A DNA stretch of 61,470 bases from DATKMS01 sp041497995. GTDB taxonomy: Bacteria; Desulfobacterota; Binatia; HRBIN30. Shown here one piece after another: positions 8,117 through 17,138 of the stretch. Under the pieces are notes generated by a model. It made no database searches. It saw only the letters and a program-made list of their open reading frames with translations, and was not told where the DNA came from. The translations under genes and the position numbers were made by a program. Each line of letters starts with the position of its first letter. Position 1 is the stretch's first letter. The stretch covers positions 1 to 61,470 of the forward strand of contig JBGQHM010000001.1 in the NCBI GenBank assembly GCA_041497995.1. Direction: 5' to 3'.

Positions 8117-9706
8117 TCAGTCGTCGTCGTCGGAGCGCGCCACTAGGTCAGACGTCTGAACGAAGGGACAGTTGTGCACGGCATCAGGCTGAACGGGTGG
8201 CGGAGCGGCTACCGTGACCTTCGTCTTGAGCGACGGCGACTTCTTGAAATCGAACATGTCCTCCAGGTCGTTGGCGTTTGCGTCCCGATCATTCATGCGG
8301 GCGCCGTTCAAGAAACGGTTCTCGATCAGCGTCAACAGCGACGAATGATCGCCAACCGTGTGCGAGACGTATTTCTTCTTGGCGAACGGCGATACGGCAA
8401 TGAACGGCACACGGAAACCGAGCTGATCGAAAGTGGGACAGTCTGACGGGTACAGACCCGTTGGTGTGAATGCCGGACAGATAGCGGGCGCATCGATTGT
8501 CGAACTGTTAGTGCAGTTGATGCCGCCGCCGGGCAGTGTACTGGCCGGCGGGTTGGAAAGATCCGCGCACTGCCCCGGCGCGATCCCGTCCGGCGTTGAT
8601 TGGTTGGCCTGCATGGCTAAGGGCGGTGACACGTGGTCGTAAAATCCCCCGGGGTCATCGTGAAGAACGAACACGATGGAATCATTCCAGCTCGGGCTGT
8701 TGCGCAGGGCCGTCAAGTTCTGCCAGACGTAATATTGACCGGCCCGAATGTCGTAAGGGGGATGCTCGTCGGTCTCATACTTCGTGCCGCCGATGTCGTA
8801 GTCGACAATGAAGGATCCGGACACAAAGGCGACTGACGGCAACGCTCCTGCCGCGGCGTCGCTGGCGAACTCCGACGCCGGCTTCTGATGTGAGGAGGGC
8901 GCTTGAAACAGGAGCGACCACGCCAGAAAATCGGAGTGATAGTCGACCCACGTGACGTTGTTCTCGTCGAGCAGGTCGAAAATCGAGCCCGTAATCGGCT
9001 TGTAGGGCCCCGGCGGTCCGAGAAGAAGCTCGCCTGTCCTCAAATGGCCGAAGGAGGTCGCCGCCAAGGCGTACGCATGGTTCGGGAACGACTGTCCTAA
9101 GGTCGCGCTAAAGTACCGATCATTGATGGCGAAGTTCTCCGCCAAGAAATAGTAAAAGGGTAGATCCACCTCGTTGTAGTATCCCATCGTATCCCAGGGA
9201 GGATGCGCTTGGTTGGGCAGCTGCGTCTCTGCGTTGACGCGAACGAAGCCATCGTTCGGGGTGGACGTCGACGTCGAGGCCGGATTCAAGAAATTTGCCT
9301 CCCTGTGGGTGCCTGCCCAATCGTGTTCGAGATCCGGCCCCGGACAGTAATTTGTTTGGTGGAATGCGACGACTGGGTTGTCGTCGGGATCGGGGTTGGA
9401 GTTTGAGCAGGTCACGATGCCTTTCTTTTTCTTGCAGGTCAGTCCGTCCACGCACTTATGGTCCTTGGGCTTGCAGACCGAGACGGTGCTGCCTTTGGGT
9501 GCCTTCGAGGCGTGGTACGGCGTGCCTTTGGCATACGGCAGCGCGCCGAAATAATTGTCGAACGAATGGTTCTCCTGCGTCATGATGACGATGTGATTGA
9601 CTTTGTTCAGGTCGCCATCCGCGCATGCCGGGGACGAAATGAGCGTTAGCGCGGCGACGAATAGCGCCGCACCAAGCGCCTTACGGGTCAATGAGTGGCT
9701 CACCAT
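8117..9706 (-). CDS. Secreted phosphoesterase (phospholipase C / AcpA-like family)
   Basis: 529 residues with a clear signal peptide ending near SSPACADG. The mature start, VNHIVIMTQENHSFDNYFG, is the metal-binding opening of the bacterial phosphoesterase family that includes phospholipase C and Francisella AcpA. Further family motifs are DRYFSATLGQSFPNHAY, VFVLHDDPGGFYDHVSPP, and a C-terminal RVPFIAVSPFAKKKYVSHTVGDHSS with the metal-ligand His/Asp set. A Cys-rich insertion (CKPKDHKCVDGLTCKKKKG) follows the first motif. It should hydrolyse phosphomonoesters or phospholipids outside the cytoplasm. Confidence 0.88.
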   Translation of the reverse strand: MVSHSLTRKALGAALFVAALTLISSPACADGDLNKVNHIVIMTQENHSFDNYFGALPYAKGTPYHASKAPKGSTVSVCKPKDHKCVDGLTCKKKKGIVTCSNSNPDPDDNPVVAFHQTNYCPGPDLEHDWAGTHREANFLNPASTSTSTPNDGFVRVNAETQLPNQAHPPWDTMGYYNEVDLPFYYFLAENFAINDRYFSATLGQSFPNHAYALAATSFGHLRTGELLLGPPGPYKPITGSIFDLLDENNVTWVDYHSDFLAWSLLFQAPSSHQKPASEFASDAAAGALPSVAFVSGSFIVDYDIGGTKYETDEHPPYDIRAGQYYVWQNLTALRNSPSWNDSIVFVLHDDPGGFYDHVSPPLAMQANQSTPDGIAPGQCADLSNPPASTLPGGGINCTNSSTIDAPAICPAFTPTGLYPSDCPTFDQLGFRVPFIAVSPFAKKKYVSHTVGDHSSLLTLIENRFLNGARMNDRDANANDLEDMFDFKKSPSLKTKVTVAAPPPVQPDAVHNCPFVQTSDLVARSDDDD

Positions 9707-10071
9707 GGTGTCCTCCTCTTTGAAATGTTTTCAGGTGCATTCGGGAACCGCGGTCCCCGGCCGCCCAGCCGCCAGCAACGCTTGGCACCCTGACGGGCTC
9801 GCTGTCGTTGCTCCCGACCGTGCTCAAAGCCGAAGCCCTTGCACGTGCCATGAGTCCAAAACATCGCATGAACGGTCCCCGGCTTGTGGTCGCAATGATC
9901 GTACCACCCGGCCCGAACGGCGGGGTGTAGGAGGTGTATCTCCTACGCGCCGGTGGCTCTTCCGATTGTTGGTAGTGATAGCGCAATCCAAAGAAAACGA
10001 CTGAGCCCGGTACCTCGACTAAGGCCGCCCAGGGTTCCGAAGGCCGGCTTGCGTGAGCCGCTCTCGCAAGC
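9707..10071. other. Intergenic stretch upstream of the phosphoesterase
   Basis: 365 bp between the phosphoesterase start and a HlyIII remnant. A ribosome-binding-like GGAGGA lies immediately before the phosphoesterase ATG on the minus strand. I see no convincing coding frame, hairpin or RNA gene here; the open frames over it have non-coding composition. Confidence 0.4.
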
Positions 10072-10275
10072 TCACACGCCGCCGAAGCGGGCGACGCCTC
10101 GGAACGTCATTGCGTCGTAAGCGGTGCTGCCGGCCACGACGAGCACGTGGAACACCTCGTGGTGCGAGAAAGCCCAGCGGCAACAGGCGAGGGCGTTCGG
10201 TGACCAGGCAGAGAATGCCGACGGGGTAGACGTATCCCGCCGAGGGCCGTCAGCAGCACAGCCGGGTAGGGGTGG
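10072..10275 (-). pseudogene. Degraded HlyIII family C-terminal fragment
   Basis: The minus strand encodes AFSHHEVFHVLVVAGSTAYDAMTF ... VARFGGV in one frame. Just upstream, in a shifted frame, it encodes YPAVLLTALGGI and then TERPR-like residues. These align in order with the last ~65 residues of the intact HlyIII protein at 4623-5300. The first two-thirds of the gene is missing and at least one frameshift separates the blocks, so this is a relic. It appears to be a diverged paralogue rather than a recent copy. Confidence 0.75.
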
Positions 10276-10429
10276 TGTCCTGATGGACACTGCCCCGGGG
10301 AGGCATACTCTTGCCGACCACGACGTGCGTGGTATGAGCCCTGTGCGCTCCGACCCAGAGCGGCGGGACACGATTGGCAAATCAGTTGGGCCGGGCGCGG
10401 CTTCCTGAACACCATCGAGGAGGTGGAGA

Positions 10430-11809
10430 ATGGCACGCATGGTTTGCCTCGCGCTCGTCCTGTTGTGTCTGGTTGCGGTCCCTGCAGCCGCCAAGGCCCC
10501 GCAAAAGAAGCCGGCATCCAAAGGGCTGGCGTTGGAGCTGAGCACTGAAAGCAACGCCTGCTACGGCTGCCACTCGCAGAAGACGCCAGCCATTGCGCAG
10601 CAATGGGCCGAGTCCAAACACGCCACGCTTGGTGTCGGCTGCTTCGAATGTCATCACGCCGATGCGGCTGATGCGGACGCATTTGCGCACTACGGCCAAA
10701 CCATCGCGACCATCGTCACACCGAAGGACTGCGGCCTTTGCCACGTGAGCGAGACCGAGGAGTTTACACAGAGCCACCACGCCCAGGCGGCGCAGTTCAT
10801 CGGCTCGCTCGACAATGTCCTCGGTGAAATGGCGGAAGGTTCGCTGGCTGCCGCGAATGGCTGTTGGCAATGTCATGGATCGACCGTTCGCGTGCTCACC
10901 GCTGCCGATGGCACGCCGCTGAAGGACGAGAGCGGCAAGCCGAAGATCGACCCGTTGACGTGGCCGAACACCGGGATCGGGCGCGTCAATCTCGACGGCA
11001 GTCGCGGCTCCTGTTCGGCGTGTCACTCACGCCACATCTTCAGCCGCGCCCTGGGCCGCTATCCCGATACGTGCGGCAAGTGTCATATGGGCCCCGACCA
11101 TCCGCAGATTGAAATCTACAACGAGTCGAAGCACGGCATCGCGTTTCGCGGGCGGCAAGCCGACATGCACCTCGACAGCGAGTCGTGGATCGTTGGTAAG
11201 GACTACAGTGCCGCGCCGACCTGCTCGACTTGCCACATGAGCGCCACCTCGACGCAGCCGGTGACGCACGATGTCGGTGCACGCATCAGCTGGACCTTGC
11301 GTCCGGTCATTTCCAAGAAGCTGGAGAACTGGGAGAGTCGCCGCGGGAAGATGCAGGAGGTGTGCAGCCACTGCCACGCTCCCGACTTCGTCGCCGCGTT
11401 CTACGTCCAATTCGACAAGACCGTTGAGCTCTACAATGAGAAGTTCGCCACGCCGGCGCAGCAGATCATGGACGCGTTGCGCGCCAAGAAGAAGATTACG
11501 CCCGATCCGTTCGACGACAAGATCGAATGGACCTTCTACCTGCTGTGGCACCACGAAGGCCGCCGCGCCCGCATGGGCGTGTCGATGCAGGGCCCCGACT
11601 ACACGCAGTGGCACGGGTTCTTCGAAGTGGCGCACCGCTTCTATTTCGAGCTGATCCCGGAAGCGCAGGCGCTGGCGGGCGGTGATCCGGAGATCACCAA
11701 GGTGATCGATGACATCCTGGCGCGGCCGGAGCACGCCTGGCGCAAAGGCTTGGCGCCCGAGGAGCGCCAGAAGATCCTCGACTTCTACAAGCAGCGCTAC
11801 GGTCAGTGA
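10430..11809 (+). CDS. Octaheme cytochrome c, hydroxylamine oxidoreductase-like
   Basis: 459 residues. A signal peptide (LALVLLCLVAVPAAAKA) targets the periplasm. Eight CxxCH haem-binding motifs occur at about residues 44, 71, 101, 145, 195, 215, 265 and 312, with extra His residues spaced as likely distal ligands (HH after the second). The heme-free C-terminal helical part holds MQGPDYTQWHGFFE, typical of HAO-family octaheme proteins. Family members either oxidise hydroxylamine or, in epsilonproteobacteria, reduce nitrite/hydroxylamine to ammonium. An AGGAGGTGGAG ribosome binding site precedes the ATG. No cytochrome c554 or quinol-oxidising partner is adjacent, so direction is open. Confidence 0.88.
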   Translation: MARMVCLALVLLCLVAVPAAAKAPQKKPASKGLALELSTESNACYGCHSQKTPAIAQQWAESKHATLGVGCFECHHADAADADAFAHYGQTIATIVTPKDCGLCHVSETEEFTQSHHAQAAQFIGSLDNVLGEMAEGSLAAANGCWQCHGSTVRVLTAADGTPLKDESGKPKIDPLTWPNTGIGRVNLDGSRGSCSACHSRHIFSRALGRYPDTCGKCHMGPDHPQIEIYNESKHGIAFRGRQADMHLDSESWIVGKDYSAAPTCSTCHMSATSTQPVTHDVGARISWTLRPVISKKLENWESRRGKMQEVCSHCHAPDFVAAFYVQFDKTVELYNEKFATPAQQIMDALRAKKKITPDPFDDKIEWTFYLLWHHEGRRARMGVSMQGPDYTQWHGFFEVAHRFYFELIPEAQALAGGDPEITKVIDDILARPEHAWRKGLAPEERQKILDFYKQRYGQ

Positions 11810-12077
11810 CGGCGGAAGCGGACGCGCCACCGTCCGGCGACTGGCTCGGCAAGCATCCCCTTGACGAGCCTGCACTACTCTCGCAGTGTGCGCGTCAATC
11901 GCCTGAGAGGCAGCAGCTGACGGACATTGCACCCGCTGCGCCGCGGCGGGTGCGTTTCCAATTCCGCGACACGCTGACTGCCCGTGCTTTGCAGCGGCGC
12001 GAACGGCCAGCGCGACCATGCACGCGCCGACTGGCGGTGCGGCCTGGCGCGTCATGTGCACCCTGAAAAACACCGCT

Positions 12078-13583
12078 ATGGCCGCGAGTCATTTTCACTA
12101 CCCGCTCCAGCTCAGTTCGCGCATGCTGCCGACGGACGCGCTGTTCTGGTACGTCGAGGAAGCAACGCCGGAGCTGCGCCCCCTGGTGGCCGGTTTGTTG
12201 ATGCTGGATCGACGCCCGGACCCCGTTCGGCTGCGCGCCTGCGTCGAACGCTGGGTCGCGCGCCTGCCGCGCTTGCGCCAGCGGGTGGTCGAGGCACCGC
12301 TGCACCTGGCGCTGCCCGAGTGGGAGGAAGACCCGCACTTCGAGCTGGAGTATCACACGCGTGAGGTGATCCTGCCGGAGCCCGCCACCGAGCGTCACCT
12401 GTTGGATTTCGTCGGCGCGGTGTTTGCCACACCGCTCGATCATATGCGGCCGCTGTGGGAAGCGTACTTGATCGAAGGGCTCGAAGGCGGACGCGCAGCG
12501 TGCTTCTTCAAGGTCCACCACGCCGTGATGGATGGTGTGGGCTCCCTGGCGGTGTTCGATGCGTTCACCCAGGGACACCGGGCTGAGCCGGTGCGGGTGC
12601 CGCGGCACGTGGCGCCGCGCCCCACAAGCTCCGCCGGGCCACGCCTGGGGCGATTGCTACGCGATGCCGCCGGCAATACGGTGGCTGGGCTCGGGGCTGC
12701 GGCGGCAGTCTCGGCACGCGCGATCTTCAGACCGGGCGAGGTGATCGACGAGTTGGTGCGCGCCGCGCGCGGTGTTCGCGGCCTGATCACTGACCTCACC
12801 GCGCCGGCTACATACGATCCCCTGGCGGAGGCGTCCACTGGGATTGGACGCCGCCTCGATGCCATGTCGCTGTCGCTGCCGCGTCTGCGGCGCATCAAGG
12901 AGGCCCTCGGCGTCTCGCTGAACGACGTGGTGCTGACTGCCGTCTCCGGCGCGGTGGGCCGCTATCACGTCCACCGCAAGGTGTACCTCGATGAGCTGCA
13001 CTGCATGGTGCCGATGAGCCTGCGGCCGGACGATGAACGCCACGCCCTTGGCAATCGGGTAGGCGCGTTCAACGTCACACTGCCGGTCGGCGAGCCGGAC
13101 CCGTTGACGCGTCTCGCACGCATCCAGCGCCAGACCGGTGCTGCGAAGAGCGACCGCCGCGGCGCCGCCTATCCGCTCATGATGCGCGCGCTGGCGTTGA
13201 TGCCCGGGTTTGCGTATCGGCTGCTGGCGCAGACCGTGACCGGGCGGGTCAATTTGATCTGCACGAACATGCCGGGTCCACCAGCGCAGCGCTACTTGGC
13301 CGGCGCCCGGGTCGATGCCATCCACCCGTTCGCGCCGGTGGCGTTGGGCACCCCGCTCTCGATCGCGCTCATGTCGTACGGCGACACGTACGGTATCGGC
13401 ATTGACACCGATCCAGCCGCGATTCCCGACCCCGAGTTGCTGAGCCGCTACCTGGCGGAAGCGGTCGATGAAATCGAGGCTCGTGCGTTGCCGCGCGCGG
13501 GCCGGACGCAGCCGCGGCCTTCTGAAGCGGTGAGAGCCGCAGGTGGACGGCAAAACCACGCGAGGCGCGCTGCCACACGGTGA
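12078..13583 (+). CDS. Wax ester synthase/diacylglycerol acyltransferase (WS/DGAT)
   Basis: About 501 residues from ATG 12078; the frame is open to 12018, and ATG 12054 is another option. The active-site motif HHAVMDG (HHxxxDG) lies at about residue 147. Other WS/DGAT blocks are MLPTDALFWYVEE at the N-terminus, PLWEAYLIEGL just before the active site, SLNDVVLTAVSGAVGRY, and C-terminal NLICTNMPGP. The enzyme esterifies acyl-CoA to fatty alcohols or diacylglycerol for neutral-lipid storage. It stands alone between the octaheme cytochrome and an ICMT-like gene. The C-terminal ~30 residues are Arg/Pro-rich and look less conserved. Confidence 0.92.
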   Translation: MAASHFHYPLQLSSRMLPTDALFWYVEEATPELRPLVAGLLMLDRRPDPVRLRACVERWVARLPRLRQRVVEAPLHLALPEWEEDPHFELEYHTREVILPEPATERHLLDFVGAVFATPLDHMRPLWEAYLIEGLEGGRAACFFKVHHAVMDGVGSLAVFDAFTQGHRAEPVRVPRHVAPRPTSSAGPRLGRLLRDAAGNTVAGLGAAAAVSARAIFRPGEVIDELVRAARGVRGLITDLTAPATYDPLAEASTGIGRRLDAMSLSLPRLRRIKEALGVSLNDVVLTAVSGAVGRYHVHRKVYLDELHCMVPMSLRPDDERHALGNRVGAFNVTLPVGEPDPLTRLARIQRQTGAAKSDRRGAAYPLMMRALALMPGFAYRLLAQTVTGRVNLICTNMPGPPAQRYLAGARVDAIHPFAPVALGTPLSIALMSYGDTYGIGIDTDPAAIPDPELLSRYLAEAVDEIEARALPRAGRTQPRPSEAVRAAGGRQNHARRAATR

Positions 13584-13700
13584 GCGGTGCAGGCTCTCGG
13601 CACTGGCGCCGGCTTCCGCTCGAACGCACGCGCCCGACGAGAGCCGTGACGTTGCGTCGGGTTGACTCGACTCGGCCTTCTGCGCTTGATCAGGAGGTGC

Positions 13701-14237
13701 ATGATCCATCGCGGCATCCGTCCGAGCACGACGCACAGCACCGTGGCGCTGTGGTTGAAGTCACTGCTCAACGCGCTTCTCTTCTTCAGCATCTTCATGG
13801 TCGCGCTACCGTTGGCAGTACACGCGCTGCTACCGGTGATGCTGCCGCTGCCGTTGTGGTTGCGGATCGCTGGCGGCGGAACGCTCGTCGTTGGCGGCGT
13901 GCTGGTGTGGATGTCCTGCTTGGATGCCTTTAGTCGAAGAGGCCATGGTACGCCCTTTCCGCTCGATGCACCGCGACACCTCGTAACCACCGGCCTCCAC
14001 GGGATGGTTCGCAATCCGATCATGATCGGCGAGCTGGCGGTCATATGGGGCGAGGCCCTCTTGTTCTCGAGCCTCGCCATTCTGCTCTACGCCGCGGTCG
14101 CCACGCTGGCCGGTCATTTGGCGGTGATCTATGTCGAGGAACCCGAGCTGCGCGAGCGGTTCGGTGAGGCCTACGACGCGTACTGCCGGGACGTGCGGCG
14201 TTGGCTGCCGCGGTTCTCGAACCGACCCGTCAGCTAG
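13701..14237 (+). CDS. Isoprenylcysteine carboxyl methyltransferase-like membrane methyltransferase
   Basis: 178 residues from ATG 13701, chosen because AGGAGG sits 4 nt upstream; the frame opens at 13662. Four or five hydrophobic helices are followed by the ICMT/phospholipid-methyltransferase signature: HLVTTGLHGMVRNPIMIGEL, then VEEPELRERFGEAYDAYCRDVRRWLPR. In bacteria these SAM-dependent inner-membrane enzymes methylate lipids or small thiols/isoprenoids rather than prenylated proteins. The substrate here is unknown. Confidence 0.85.
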   Translation: MIHRGIRPSTTHSTVALWLKSLLNALLFFSIFMVALPLAVHALLPVMLPLPLWLRIAGGGTLVVGGVLVWMSCLDAFSRRGHGTPFPLDAPRHLVTTGLHGMVRNPIMIGELAVIWGEALLFSSLAILLYAAVATLAGHLAVIYVEEPELRERFGEAYDAYCRDVRRWLPRFSNRPVS

Positions 14238-14318
14238 TGCGGCGCCTGCGACCGGCCGATGCCCGGGCAGGAAAAGGTTGCGCGTAGCGGCGCCCGATCG
14301 ATACAAATTGTACGGACT

Positions 14319-16214
14319 ATGACGGCTGTGCATCGGTACGCGGCGGCACTCGGGGTGTGCGTCGTGGTGGCGATCGCGGGATGTGGTGGCGAGGTAGCGC
14401 CGGCAGACTCGACACCGGAGCCGCGGCGCTTCGACTGTGAAGGCTTCACGCCTCCGCCACGACTCGATACGTCGACATGCAGCGACGTTGATGCCAACCA
14501 GCCGGAGAAGCTGGTGGCGTGTGTGCGTGGCTCTGGGCATCTCGGGCGGTGGGCAGAGGATGCGGTGGGACTGCCGGCGTACGACTTCACCGTCGAGCAA
14601 CGCTGCGACCCTGTGGCGCATGCCTACTCGCCGCGGCAGACTCCGCTGCGTGATCCCATTCATGTGATTGGCAACGGCCGCGGCTTGGTTGCCATGGCGC
14701 ACGCCTCGGGTGGCGTCGAGATCTACACGCAGGACCGCGGTCACAAATGGATCAATCACGTCGATACGTGGGCTGACCCGCTGCACCCCGACTATCCGCT
14801 GCAGCTCGGTGGCGGCTTCAACTACTACACGGCTGCCAGCGGCGCGGGTGGGCGGCGTGTCGGCTCGACGCGGTTTGAGGACCTGCCGGTCAATCGCGCC
14901 ACGCAGCAAGGAGGAGCGCAGCGCACGCCGTGGCGATTTCCTTACGCGACCACTGGTGTCGGCGCGTACACCGACGTCCTCATCTATGACCAGCGCAGCG
15001 ATGCCTACTACTTTCTGCCCACGGCGATCGGCCGCTACGTCGGGTTGACACGCGACACCGCATTCCTCGATCGGTCCGTGCCGTTCTACCCGCGCGCCAG
15101 TGGCGAAGGCGGCGACGTGATCGAGCACCTGCGCCGGGCAATCGATTACGGCACGGACACGCTGGGTTTCGGTGCGCGCGGCATCGTCGCCATCGGCACG
15201 GGCGACTACGCCGACGGCATCACCGCACTCGCTACCGAGCCTGCCACGCCGAGCGGAACGTCGTCGACCTACAATGCCGGAGCCGTCGTGGCCGGCTTCC
15301 CCGCAGCCGCTGACATCGTCGAGCTGCGCGATCCAATACTGGCCGCGCGCATGCGCGACCTGGCTGCCTCGCAGGCGGATGCTCTGAATCAGCAAGCGTG
15401 GGAGGGGCACTACTTCTACCGCGGTTTCGTCGACAGCGGCAATCCGCTCGCCCCACAGATTTTCTTTCTCGAGCCGCAGGTGCTGCCGGTGCTTGCTGGC
15501 ATCGTCGACTCGACCCGCCGCGACCTGGCATTGAATGAGGTGGTGCAGCGCCTCGAAACCAGCACTGGGGCGCTAAGTAACGTGACGATCGGTCCCGCCA
15601 CCGGCGTGGGCGGTCCCGACCGGCCGCTCGTCGGCGGGATCTGGCCCGTGGCGAATGCCTGGCTTACCGGCGCTTACGCGCGGCGCGACTTCAGCGAGGC
15701 CTGGAGCAGTTTCATCCGCAACACCCTCGCCGCTCATGCCGAAAAGTACCCGGACCTCTGGTACGGCATATGGACCGGCCCCGATTCGTTCAACGGACCC
15801 GACAACGCGCGTCCCGGCGAGGCGGATGCCCACCTGGTGACTGCCCTCACCGACTATCCCGCACTCAACGCGCACATGCACACGAGCCCCCTGCGGGCGC
15901 TGGTGGATCTCGTTGGCATCGTGGGTACGCGCGACGGCTTGCGCATCACACCGCGCGTGCCGACGGAGACCTTCGCCGTCGAATGGCCGCGGTTGCGTTT
16001 GCGCAGCGCACCGAGTTTGCTGGAGGGTAGGTTCATCGCGTCGTCCACCGGACCGCTGGTGATGGAGCTAGCGTTGCCCAGCGGGCTACGAGATGCTGCA
16101 GCGCCATGGGTGAGCATCGATGGTGTCGCGACCGAGGCACAGGTTTTTGACGGTCTTGTGCGCTTTGTCCTATCGGCGTGGCAAGACGTGCCCGTCAGCT
16201 TCCGTATAGAATAA
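14319..16214 (+). CDS. Lipoprotein with GH94/GH36-like (alpha/alpha)6 catalytic domain
   Basis: From ATG 14319 the N-terminus is a lipoprotein signal (LGVCVVVAIAGC, lipobox Cys near residue 22); the frame opens at 14259. The ~630-residue remainder carries features of inverting glycoside phosphorylases/hydrolases of the GH94 type: GGFNYYTAASGAGGRRVG, DVLIYDQRSDAYYFLPTA, IDYGTDTLGFGARGIVAIGTGDYADG in place of the usual general-acid region, QIFFLEPQVLPVLAG, and a C-terminal beta-domain (LRITPRVPTETFAVEWPRL). It likely acts on oligosaccharides from the outer envelope. A secreted, lipid-anchored GH94-like enzyme is unusual because characterised phosphorylases are cytoplasmic. Confidence 0.65.
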   Translation: MTAVHRYAAALGVCVVVAIAGCGGEVAPADSTPEPRRFDCEGFTPPPRLDTSTCSDVDANQPEKLVACVRGSGHLGRWAEDAVGLPAYDFTVEQRCDPVAHAYSPRQTPLRDPIHVIGNGRGLVAMAHASGGVEIYTQDRGHKWINHVDTWADPLHPDYPLQLGGGFNYYTAASGAGGRRVGSTRFEDLPVNRATQQGGAQRTPWRFPYATTGVGAYTDVLIYDQRSDAYYFLPTAIGRYVGLTRDTAFLDRSVPFYPRASGEGGDVIEHLRRAIDYGTDTLGFGARGIVAIGTGDYADGITALATEPATPSGTSSTYNAGAVVAGFPAAADIVELRDPILAARMRDLAASQADALNQQAWEGHYFYRGFVDSGNPLAPQIFFLEPQVLPVLAGIVDSTRRDLALNEVVQRLETSTGALSNVTIGPATGVGGPDRPLVGGIWPVANAWLTGAYARRDFSEAWSSFIRNTLAAHAEKYPDLWYGIWTGPDSFNGPDNARPGEADAHLVTALTDYPALNAHMHTSPLRALVDLVGIVGTRDGLRITPRVPTETFAVEWPRLRLRSAPSLLEGRFIASSTGPLVMELALPSGLRDAAAPWVSIDGVATEAQVFDGLVRFVLSAWQDVPVSFRIE

Positions 16215-16241
16215 CGTCTTGCCCTTCGGCGGTGCGACTAC

Positions 16242-17138
16242 TCATGCGCAACCCACCAGCGCGTTGTTCACGGCGGTGATCAGCTCATTCACGGTCACCT
16301 CGCCGTCGCCGTTGGCATCGAACACCTGACAGGTATCGAGCGGCGCCGTGCCGAGTGCGATGTTGACGCCGATGATGATCTCGTTGACCGTCACCGCGCC
16401 GTCCGCGCTGCAGTCGCCGACGCAGGACACAGGGGTGGAAGTGGCGGTAGGGGTCGGCGAGGGTGGTGGCGTCGCCGTTGGTGTCAGAGTCGGCATAGGC
16501 ACGGTGGTCGTGTGAGTCGGCGTGGCGGAGGCGGCCGGCGTGTGGGTTGCGGAGGCGGTGGCCGTTGATGTGGGTGGGGCGCTCGTCGCGCTCGCCGTCT
16601 GCGTCGCGCTTGGCGTCGCCGAGCTGGTCGCCGTCGGCGGCAGCGAACCCGTAGCTGTCACTGTTGCTGTCGGAGTGATCGTGGACGCCGGGGTTCGCGT
16701 TGGTGTCGGCGTAACGGACGGAGAGCGCGTGGGAGTGTCGGTGCGCGTGGGCGTCGGGGTCAGCGGCGCGGTTACGGTGTTCGTACCGGTCGGCGTTCTC
16801 GTCGGCGTACCGGTCTGAGAGAGGGTCGGTGTGGTTGTCGCAGTGCGTGTTGGTGTGACGCTTGGGGTGCTTGTCGGAGTTGCCGACGCGGCCGGGATAA
16901 CCTGGCTCCACAAGCCGCCGCGCAGCGCATACGAGCCGCCGGTGGCCGTTCCGGCGTCGGGCTGGCCGATCGTACCGCCGAGGCGGAATGCGCCACCCGT
17001 GCTGAAGGTTGCGCCGCCGCCGTCGATGCTATTGCGGGTCAGGTCAAACCCGCCGCCGCTTTGCGCGCGCGCAGTCGGCGCCAGCAGCAGGAGCACGAGG
17101 GCCAGTGTGGGCGGCAGCTGCCGCACGAGTGTGGTCAT
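16242..17138 (-). CDS. Secreted Thr/Pro-rich protein with C-terminal dockerin-like repeats
   Basis: 298 residues: signal peptide (LALVLLLLAPTARAQ), a ~60-residue beta domain (FDLTRNSIDGGG, FRLGGTIGQPDAG, YALRGGLW), a ~150-residue linker of T-P/T-x-T repeats, then two EF-hand-like dockerin repeats (CVGDCSADGAVTVNEIIIGVNIALG and FDANGDGEVTVNELITAVNNAL). Such CVGDC...VTVNELI tails are frequent at the C-termini of exported proteins in Binatia-like genomes. The ATG (17136-17138) overlaps the stop of the upstream adhesin gene as ATGA, so it is the last gene of that operon. Confidence 0.8.
   Translation of the reverse strand: MTTLVRQLPPTLALVLLLLAPTARAQSGGGFDLTRNSIDGGGATFSTGGAFRLGGTIGQPDAGTATGGSYALRGGLWSQVIPAASATPTSTPSVTPTRTATTTPTLSQTGTPTRTPTGTNTVTAPLTPTPTRTDTPTRSPSVTPTPTRTPASTITPTATVTATGSLPPTATSSATPSATQTASATSAPPTSTATASATHTPAASATPTHTTTVPMPTLTPTATPPPSPTPTATSTPVSCVGDCSADGAVTVNEIIIGVNIALGTAPLDTCQVFDANGDGEVTVNELITAVNNALVGCA
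16430..16880 (-). repeat. Low-complexity Thr/Pro linker-coding repeat
   Basis: Within the dockerin-like gene the DNA is an imperfect tandem of ACN/CCN codons (GTCGGC- and GTCGGTG-like units on the plus strand). It encodes TPTRT, TPSVT, TATAT-type repeats of about 4-8 residues. It is a flexible, probably glycosylated linker and is prone to length variation. Confidence 0.7.
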
